Shown piece by piece: positions 1-5,418 of a stretch of DNA of 6,335 nucleotides. Numbering within the stretch: position 1 is the stretch's first letter; each line of letters begins with the position of its first letter. The position numbers and the translations under genes are program-made. Source of the DNA: Solobacterium sp. (GTDB lineage: Bacteria > Bacillota_I > Bacilli_A > Erysipelotrichales > Erysipelotrichaceae); NCBI GenBank assembly GCA_017536845.1, contig JAFWCP010000575.1, positions 1 to 6,335 of the forward strand, given 5' to 3'. The notes below the pieces were generated by a model. It was not told the DNA's origin and made no database searches. It worked only from the letters and a program-made list of their open reading frames with translations.

Positions 1-1
1 A

Positions 2-529
2 TGGCATCTGGGTTTTGTGGATTCGGATGGTTTCACCGGGCAATACGCCATGTTCCAGATCACGGATATCCAGCAGAACGTCTACTCCAGTCAGCCAGTC
101 CCTCTGGAAAACCTGCTGCTGGCCATGGATATTTCAGATGCTGCGGGAAAACCTGATAAGAAACAGGCGCAGGAAATCCTGGCATCCCTTGGCATTGAAG
201 GCACAAAGGCAGAAAGAAAGACCTCCCTTCTTTCCGGCGGTGAAAAGCAGAGGACGGCCATTGCCCGCTCCCTTGCATCCAATGCGAAGATCATTATCGC
301 CGATGAGCCGAACGGCAACCTGGATGCAGGGACTGCCCTGGAAGCTGCCGAAATCCTGCAGTCAGCTGCCCATGACAAAGGCCGATGCGTCATCATGGTC
401 ACCCACAATGAAAAGCTCGCGGAAATGGCGGATGTCAGGTACCATATCAATCAGGAAACACATACAATCGACCGGATACAGGAATTTCAAAAAAACGGCA
501 CTGCAGATTCATTGCCGTTTTCTGAATAA
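2..529 (+). CDS. ABC transporter ATP-binding protein, LolD/MacB-like (5' end outside window)
   Basis: This is the C-terminal part of a cytoplasmic ATPase subunit that would power an ABC exporter or lipoprotein/peptide transporter. The frame is open from base 2 to the TAA at 527-529, giving 175 visible residues. Visible motifs are a Q-loop-like IQQN (Q codons at 71-76), the signature LSGGEKQR (230-253), Walker B IIIADEP followed by NGNLD (about 290-325), and the switch histidine in MVTHN (codon 404-406). Walker A is not present, so the gene must begin upstream of the window. A GTG at base 17 is not a credible start because it would leave out the P-loop. The Walker B tail reads DEPNGNLD, where most LolD/MacB/peptide-exporter ATPases have DEPTGNLD. 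No partner permease is visible on the downstream side, because the next gene is convergent, so any partner must be upstream. The substrate cannot be inferred. Confidence 0.9.
   Translation, partial: WHLGFVDSDGFTGQYAMFQITDIQQNVYSSQPVPLENLLLAMDISDAAGKPDKKQAQEILASLGIEGTKAERKTSLLSGGEKQRTAIARSLASNAKIIIADEPNGNLDAGTALEAAEILQSAAHDKGRCVIMVTHNEKLAEMADVRYHINQETHTIDRIQEFQKNGTADSLPFSE
489..522. terminator. Hairpin terminator between convergent genes
   Basis: AAAACGGCA (492-500) and TGCCGTTTT (513-521) are perfect 9-base complements around a 12-base loop. Read on the minus strand, the stem is followed by a run of seven T (bases 495-489). That makes it a convincing intrinsic terminator for the minus-strand gene ending at 563, about 40 bases upstream. 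On the plus strand only four T follow, and they form part of the stem, so termination of the ABC ATPase transcript is plausible but weaker. The hairpin lies inside the last codons of the plus-strand gene. Confidence 0.65.
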
Positions 530-562
530 AGAACTGATTCCTTGATGCGCCCGGTTTGTGCA

Positions 563-2220
563 CTACGCTTCCTCTATCACGCAGTAATGCTTTTTAAATT
601 CCGGATCAGATGCATCAACAATGTTATAACTGATACCGACCAGCAGGATGTTGCCTTTATAATTGCCAAGTCGTTGGGGATAATTCTTTTCCTTTATCTG
701 ATGAATGGCACTTGCCGGATCATCCAGATACTTCAATTCAAGCACAACAGCAGGCAGTCCGGGATTCTTACCACCGGGTATCATGATAAAATCTGCATAA
801 CCTTTACCGCTTGCCATCTGTGGTATGATTGTGTAATACTGAAAAGCCTTGATGAATGCAAATAATACTGCAGAAGATAAAGCTGTTTCACTGTTATACG
901 CCAAAGGATCCGAAGTTAACGCATGCGCATCCTCAACCGCTTTTGCAATCACATCAGCATCTCTGTTCCATAAAGCTTTTATGACTTTTTCACCGTTCTG
1001 TATGATCGTCAGGTATTGAGAACCGTAAGCCGGACTCGTATCCACGATTTTTCTGATTTCCTGGAAAACCTCCTGATTTGGAATAAAAACTTCCATATTA
1101 CGCGGATCAAATGTCAGATATCCAAGATGAACCATCATGGTAAAGACATCATCCCTGTTTTGAAATGAATACATATCATTTGCGTATTGATCCGGGTTAA
1201 TCTGAATTCTTCCTTTTTCCAAAAGGATTTCAACTGCTTCCTGCAAACCGGTCAGCCTTGCTTCAAGCGGAAGCCTCAAGGCCTGGTCTCCTCCCGTTTT
1301 TGACCAGTAACTGCGGTAATCTCGATTTTCCAGACACTGCATCACCGATTCCGGGTTGTAAATACGAATGGTTTCAAACACCGTCCGTACTTTTTTTCTC
1401 CGTTTTCATTCCCGGAAATGATTTCGGTCTGCTTCTTTGTCATTTCATATCCATCATACCAGGTTCTCATGAAATCGTAGTCTATCTGTTCAGCGGCACA
1501 CAAAGCTTTGACTTCAGAATCTGTAAAACCCGTATACTCTGCAAAATCAGATGTATCCAGCATGGAGATTTCTTTGCACATATTGAAAAGAGAATTATCA
1601 CCATACTTTTTAATTGGGAGAATCCCTGTCAGATAGGCCAAAGCCAGATAGCTCTGATCCTTCAATAATGCGTCCAGGAAAGAAATATATACCGCATAAC
1701 CGGTTTCATCCTTTGCATGAAACCGAAGCGGAGCGTCCCATTCGTCCAGAACAAGGACAAACCTGACAGAATACATCTGATATACATCCGTCAATACCTC
1801 AAAAATCCGTTCCTCTTCCGCCACAACAGCATCAGGGTACTGCTTCAATATATCCTGAATCATCATTTTTTCCAGATGCCTGACGGCATCGGAAACCGTT
1901 CTTCCTTATAAAACCTTGAGCATGTTAATGCTGAAAACACGGAATTGATTCAGGTATCTATGAAACTCTTCAGGATTTTTACTTATTGAAAGACCATGAA
2001 ACAGATCTTCACTGTTCACCGAGCAATCATAGTATGCACACAGCATACTGGCGGCAGTACTCTTTCCAAAACGTCTTGGTCTCGATACGACAACATAGTA
2101 TTCATTGGAATCTATCATTCTGTTCAGAAGTGCTATCATACCTGTTTTGTCAACATATTTTCTTGTTTTGGACGTGACAATTCTGCTGAAGGATTGCATT
2201 CCAGGATTCAGATATACCAT
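563..2220 (-). pseudogene. AAA-ATPase-like / PD-(D/E)XK nuclease family protein (DUF1703 type), interrupted
   Basis: Three open pieces encode consecutive parts of one protein of about 552 residues, which fits the family. Piece one (to 1906) has YLNPG and YVDKTG, typical of the N-terminus, and the P-loop RPRRFGKST. Piece two (about 1905-1391) carries the Walker B-like VLVLDEWDAPL, followed by LTGILPIKKYGDNSLFN and WYDGY. Piece three (about 1390-563) opens with IYNPESV and ends in a nuclease-like domain with ADF and LELK, so the D...ExK residues are kept. Pieces one and two share a frame and are split by one TAA (1908-1906). Pieces two and three are in different frames and join at an A7 run (1397-1391), where one more A would restore the frame. 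ATG 2220 is preferred because AAGGA lies 4 bases upstream and MVYLNPG matches the usual N-terminus. ATG 2238 is in frame but has only weak pairing. The biological role of this family is not well established. The gene looks more AT-rich than the transporter operon, which may suggest transfer. Confidence 0.85.
1390..1396 (-). other. A AAA AAG heptamer at the frameshift point
   Basis: Read on the minus strand in the frame of the middle piece, the codons are GAA AAA AAG. The heptamer A AAA AAG sits in the exact X XXY YYZ register of classic -1 ribosomal slippage sites such as the one in dnaX. A -1 slip here would continue as GTA CGG ACG GTG TTT, which is the frame of the C-terminal nuclease part. 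I see no convincing stimulatory hairpin just downstream and no well-placed Shine-Dalgarno-like element about 10 bases upstream. Loss of one A from an A8 run explains the data equally well. Confidence 0.35.
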
Positions 2221-2358
2221 ACTGTCCTTCTTGCTCATATGTATTATTTCACTTCATTGACCAATGATTTCTATCTGCTTTTCCATTCCCAATTGGCAGT
2301 CATTCCGGCTGTCGTAAGAAAAAGTATAATGAAGTTTTCACTCTTGATTCAGACAGGA

Positions 2359-2619
2359 TTATTCCTCAATAGCATTGATGCTGCGAAGGGTGGCAAGGAT
2401 TGCCTTTACATCCTCGGCAATCGTGTCACGCGGCGCGTCATACTTTTTGCACATGGCATCAATGATGTCTTCTTCCGTTGTTTCCTTTTTCAGACGGTCC
2501 ACGATGAATGCCGCTGTAGGGTTGCTGCGGACAATGCCGCTGAATGACTTCGCGCCTACCGGTACCAGGAACTGTGTTTCATCAATTGTCTGCGTGATAA
2601 AATCAGATTTCAGTTTCAT
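2359..2619 (-). CDS. PqqD family protein (standalone RRE-like peptide-binding domain)
   Basis: This intact 86-residue protein resembles the standalone PqqD-like proteins common in Bacillota. PqqD-type domains (RiPP recognition elements) are small winged-helix folds that bind a precursor peptide and present it to a modifying enzyme, often a radical SAM protein. Visible features are MKLKSDFITQTIDETQFLVPVG, shown in parts: a beta-rich start (residues 1-22), then SFSGIVRSNPTAAFIVDRL (about 25-43), the stretch KKETTEEDIIDAMCKKYD typical of the family (about 44-61), and a C-terminal helix AEDVKAILATLRS. The ATG at 2619 follows GGAGG with a 4-base gap. A possible promoter lies directly upstream. No radical SAM enzyme, precursor peptide or exporter is adjacent, so the partner is unknown. 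No terminator is evident in the 120 bases before the downstream ATPase/nuclease pseudogene, so read-through is possible. Confidence 0.85.
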   Translation of the reverse strand: MKLKSDFITQTIDETQFLVPVGAKSFSGIVRSNPTAAFIVDRLKKETTEEDIIDAMCKKYDAPRDTIAEDVKAILATLRSINAIEE

Positions 2620-2644
2620 ACTTCCTCCATATTTTTACGTTACA

Positions 2645-2673
2645 AGGTTAAACTAAGTTAACCAGTTAGTCAA
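2645..2673 (-). promoter_or_regulatory. Candidate sigma-A promoter of the PqqD-family gene
   Basis: On the minus strand TTGACT (2673-2668) matches five of six bases of the -35 consensus. It is followed 17 bases later by TAACCT (2650-2645), a weak -10 matching three of six. Transcription would start near 2638, about 20 bases before the ATG, leaving room for the GGAGG site. The good -35 and correct spacing support it, while the poor -10 suggests a weak or activated promoter. Confidence 0.4.
2646..2663. promoter_or_regulatory. Inverted repeat GGTTAA-N6-TTAACC, candidate operator
   Basis: GGTTAA (2646-2651) and TTAACC (2658-2663) are perfect 6-base inverted arms separated by ACTAAG. The repeat lies between and over the proposed -35 and -10 elements of the PqqD-family gene, the usual place for a repressor site. 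The regulator is unknown and the arms are short, so chance cannot be excluded. Confidence 0.35.
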
Positions 2674-2767
2674 GCAAGGCTGAAAGCTCTGCAATGTGCA
2701 TTTCCATGAACATCGATATTCTGTCTTTCCTTTCATCATCTCGCCAGCATGTAAAAAGCACGATTTC

Positions 2768-2804
2768 AAAAACCACACCGCAGTTTAGTCTGCGGTGTGT
2801 GGTT
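2768..2804 (-). terminator. Intrinsic terminator of the ABC importer/methyltransferase operon
   Basis: CACACCGCAG (2774-2783) pairs perfectly with CTGCGGTGTG (2790-2799) around the 6-base loop TTTAGT. With a two-base bulge the stem can extend by AAC/GTT. On the minus strand the GC-rich stem is followed by TTTTT (bases 2772-2768). It begins within a few bases of the methyltransferase stop codon (2809-2807), so it closes that operon and insulates the PqqD-family gene. Confidence 0.85.
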
Positions 2805-2806
2805 CT

Positions 2807-3567
2807 TTATTCAGCCTTTTTTGCCGTCAGTACAAACTCAGCGCTGTGGGCCCCCAGCACCTGCATCCGGCCAAGACGAAACTGGTTGGCATTGACATCC
2901 AGGTCAAACCAGAACTCCTGAAGCCCATACTCAGCCAGCAGCTTCAGATCCCAGAACGGCCGGTCTGCCTTGGCAATATAGAGGGATCTGGCAATGTCAT
3001 TCCTCTCCCGCAGCATTTCCAGGCTTGTCGCCGGAAAGGCATACTGCGTATTGGGATGCATGACCGCTTTCTCGGTTAATCCTGCTTCATCCATCCGATC
3101 AAAACCTGCAGAGTAGTTGGCATCGGCGTTCATCAGGATGCCGCCCTTTGCCATCACCCGTGCCATTTCCTGATAGGCCTTTGCCGGATCCGGCAGGGTC
3201 CAGGTGACATTGCGGGTGAAGATAAAATCAAAGCTCTCATCTTCAAAACTGAGGTTCTGCGCATCCGTCTGCAGGAAGGTGATATCCTGATACCCGGTTT
3301 TTCCGCATTTTTACGGGCATTGGCAAGCATGTCTTCAGAATAGTCAATCGCCGTCACCTGAGCGCCAAGGTCATGCAGGAGGAAAGCAAAGAAGCCTGCC
3401 CCGGTGCCAAGATCCAGCACTTCCAAATGTTCTTTTTCAGGAAGATGGGCCCTGATCAGGTCTGACCACAGTTTTCTTTTTACGCCCAGCATGTCGGTAT
3501 AACGGGCATCGCCAAATTCATCGGCACGCTTTGACCAGTACGTATTGATACGTTCCTGCATATCCAT
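2807..3567 (-). pseudogene. Class I SAM-dependent methyltransferase, single-base frameshift
   Basis: This would be a cytoplasmic methyltransferase of about 253 residues using S-adenosylmethionine. The N-terminal part contains YWSKRADEF (about 10-18), SAM-binding motif I VLDLGTGAG (50-58), and AIDYSEDML with acidic D75 for the ribose. After residue AEK the frame is lost. The continuation lies in another frame: YQDITFLQTDAQNLSFEDES, then FDFIFTRNVTWTLPDP and ARVMAKGG, as expected for a methyltransferase type 11 fold. The join is at an A5 run (3302-3298), where one additional A would give AEKTGYQDI and restore the frame. The gene is either recently inactivated or mis-sequenced. ATG 3567 is chosen because AGGAGG (3582-3577) lies 9 bases upstream. 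ATG 3573 would be 3 bases away and ATG 3561 15. The ribosome binding site overlaps the TAG of the importer ATPase, so it is the last gene of that operon. The methylated substrate is unknown; a link to the imported metal complex is inference. Confidence 0.85.
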
Positions 3568-3580
3568 ATGCATATACCTC

Positions 3581-4378
3581 CTAAAACTCGTAATCTGTTT
3601 TCTGGACCGCTTCCAGCGGCAGCACCATCGGTGTTCCTGTGCGGCTGCTGGTATGGACGTGTACCTTGACGCCATAGGCATCCTCAATCGTCTCTTCCGT
3701 GATCACCTCGTTGGGAGCACCGTCTTTCAGCACCGTGCCGTCTCTTAACAGGATCAGCCGGTCGGCATACCTTGCCGCAAGGTTGAGATCATGCAGCGTT
3801 AACAGCGTAGCCGTATTCTTCTGCTTTGTATAGCTTCTGACCAGTTCCAGAACCTGCAGTTCATTGACCAGGTCCAGGTTGGCTGTCGGTTCATCCATGA
3901 CAAGGACATGGGGGTCCTTGACCAGTGTCTGGGCCACATCCACCATCCTCCTCTGCCCTCCGGATAAGGCATGGAAAGGCCTTTGGATATACGGTTCCAT
4001 CTTGACCATGCGGATCATGGCATACGCCTTGTCGATATCATTGTCCTGAACCCTGATGTTCAATGTGCCCAGCCTTCCCAGCAATACGACATCCAGAACG
4101 GTGAGATTGGAAAGCAGGGCGTTTTCCTGGGTCATGTAGCCGACCTGCCGGTGCATTTCATCATGGCGCATATCCTTCCTGTTCACGCCGTCAATCCAGA
4201 CATTCCCTTCTCCTCTGTATATCCCAAGCATGGTTTTCAGCAATGTGGATTTGCCCACTCCGTTGGCCCCGATGATTGCTGCCACGCAGCCGTCCGGCAC
4301 CTCAAAAGAGATGTCATGAATGACCGGGGAAGGTGCTTTGGAAAAGGTATAGCATATGTCCTTGACCCTGATGCTCAT
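3581..4378 (-). CDS. Iron-siderophore/cobalamin-type ABC importer ATPase (FepC/FecE/BtuD family)
   Basis: This 265-residue cytoplasmic protein hydrolyses ATP to drive import through the adjacent FecCD-type permease. All motifs are present in order: Walker A GANGVGKST (37-45), Q-loop Q84 in YMTQ, signature LSGGQ (138-142), Walker B VLVMDEP (158-164), D-loop ANLD (166-169) and the switch histidine H196 in TLHDLNLAARYAD. The LHDLNLA pattern, length and C-terminal DGTVLKDGAPNEVIT are typical of the FepC/FecE group. The ATG at 4378 shares ATGA with the permease TGA (4-base overlap). It has AGGAGG 8 bases upstream, so translation is coupled but also independently initiated. The open frame extends to 4627 inside the permease gene, but that longer start would add residues foreign to the family. 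The substrate (ferric siderophore, heme or corrinoid) cannot be told from the ATPase. Confidence 0.95.
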   Translation of the reverse strand: MSIRVKDICYTFSKAPSPVIHDISFEVPDGCVAAIIGANGVGKSTLLKTMLGIYRGEGNVWIDGVNRKDMRHDEMHRQVGYMTQENALLSNLTVLDVVLLGRLGTLNIRVQDNDIDKAYAMIRMVKMEPYIQRPFHALSGGQRRMVDVAQTLVKDPHVLVMDEPTANLDLVNELQVLELVRSYTKQKNTATLLTLHDLNLAARYADRLILLRDGTVLKDGAPNEVITEETIEDAYGVKVHVHTSSRTGTPMVLPLEAVQKTDYEF

Positions 4379-5418
4379 ACCTGCATCCTCCTGTTGCTGC
4401 GGAAAACAAGTGAGAAGAAGAACGGTACGCCGATGATCGAGGTCACAATGCCGACCGGGAATACCGAACCGGGCTGGATGACCTTCGAGATCACCGAAGC
4501 GCATGATAAAATGGCAGCCCCGCACAGGGCGGATACCGGGAAGTAATAGCGCTGGTCTTCGCCGGCAATCATCCTTGCCACATGCGGCCCGGCCAGGCCG
4601 ATAAAGCCGATGGAGCCGGTAAAGCATACAGCTGCCGCTGCCATGAAGGAGATCAGGAAGAACGCCTTGATTTTCAGACGGGAAACATTGACGCCAAGGA
4701 TGACTGCCTTCTCATCGCCCATCGTCAACGCCGTATACTTCCACGCGTCCGCAAAGATCAGCGGTGCACACAGAAAAGTGACACCCACCGTGATCAGCAG
4801 CTTCATGCCGTCAGTCCTCTGCAAAGAGCCGAAGGCCCAGAAGACAATGCTCTGGTTCTGATCCTCTGATGCCCCATATTGCAGCAGGGCCTGCAGGGCC
4901 TGGAACAGGAACAGGCAGGCAATGCCGGACAACACCAGCGAGCCGGAATTGAGATGCTTCCTTCCCATGAAGTAAATCATGAAGCATATCAGCATCGCAA
5001 AAGCGAAGGCAAATCCTGATACCGCCAGGGAACCAAGGCCCAGGACGATGGCCAGGGAAGCCCCAAAACCCGCCGCCGTGCCGACGCCTAAGGTATAGGG
5101 GCTGGCCAGGGGATTGTGCAGGATCGTCTGCATCACCGCCCCGGACAGTCCCAGGGCAAAGCCGACTGCCAGCGCCATCAGGGAAATCGGCAGACGCATC
5201 CTGATGACGATGACATACACCGCCGGTGCCGCCTGCGAGGGGTGAATAAGGCAGGCAATGACATCATGGGCGGAAATACGGTACGCCGGGGAAGCGGCTG
5301 CCGTCATGAGATCCGTCACACAGGCCAGCACGCAGACAATCACGAGGATGAGAATGATCCAGCGTTTTTTCCGGTGCAGCCTGGCATAGATCTGACGTCC
5401 TGTATTGTTTTCCTTCAT
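4375..5418 (-). CDS. FecCD-family ABC importer permease
   Basis: This hydrophobic protein of about 347 residues matches the usual length of BtuC/FepD/FecCD permeases, which form the membrane channel as a homodimer with about ten helices per chain. The first helix is roughly residues 20-42, after a basic KKR start. Family landmarks are RMRLP (73-77), GAVMQTILHNPLASPYTLG (93-111), the coupling-region stretch GFIGLAGPHVARMI in the C-terminal half, and FPVG near the end. ATG 5418 is preferred because it overlaps the TGA of the binding-protein gene as ATGA, the same arrangement seen at the permease/ATPase junction. The in-frame ATG at 5433 would add MDAER and is possible; neither has a strong ribosome binding site, which suggests coupling to translation of the upstream gene. 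Only one permease gene is visible, consistent with a homodimer. The gene appears intact. Confidence 0.95.
   Translation of the reverse strand: MKENNTGRQIYARLHRKKRWIILILVIVCVLACVTDLMTAAASPAYRISAHDVIACLIHPSQAAPAVYVIVIRMRLPISLMALAVGFALGLSGAVMQTILHNPLASPYTLGVGTAAGFGASLAIVLGLGSLAVSGFAFAFAMLICFMIYFMGRKHLNSGSLVLSGIACLFLFQALQALLQYGASEDQNQSIVFWAFGSLQRTDGMKLLITVGVTFLCAPLIFADAWKYTALTMGDEKAVILGVNVSRLKIKAFFLISFMAAAAVCFTGSIGFIGLAGPHVARMIAGEDQRYYFPVSALCGAAILSCASVISKVIQPGSVFPVGIVTSIIGVPFFFSLVFRSNRRMQV

Noticed and set aside
17..19. GTG as a start codon for the left-edge ABC ATPase
   Set aside because: The frame is open back to base 2 and a start here would lack Walker A, so the gene is simply cut by the window edge.
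15..545. Plus-strand open frame overlapping the ABC ATPase in another frame
   Set aside because: Its translation is rich in Arg, Ser and Pro with no recognisable motif, while the frame starting at base 2 contains clear ABC ATPase motifs.
1258..1668. Plus-strand open frame of 136 codons
   Set aside because: It lies antisense to the ATPase/nuclease gene, which has strong family motifs; no ribosome binding site or recognisable domain is seen.
2323..2328. TATACT on the minus strand as a -10 for the ATPase/nuclease gene
   Set aside because: No acceptable -35 lies 16-18 bases upstream and no extended -10 TG is present.
2251..2335. Inverted repeat ACTTCATT (2251-2258) / AATGAAGT (2328-2335) in the 120-base gap after the PqqD-family gene
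   Set aside because: The arms are 8 bases and about 70 bases apart with no T-run after them, so neither a terminator nor a defined element is supported.
1996..2547. Plus-strand open frame of 183 codons spanning the gap between the PqqD-family gene and the ATPase/nuclease gene
   Set aside because: It is antisense to two recognisable genes and its translation resembles no family I know.
3971..4546. Plus-strand open frame of 191 codons opposite the importer ATPase and permease
   Set aside because: It is a shadow of two well-supported minus-strand genes and has no motif.
4379..4627. Upstream extension of the importer ATPase to an ATG at 4627
   Set aside because: The extra 83 residues overlap the permease gene in another frame and do not resemble the family; ATG 4378 has AGGAGG at the right distance and MSIRVKDI is a typical start.
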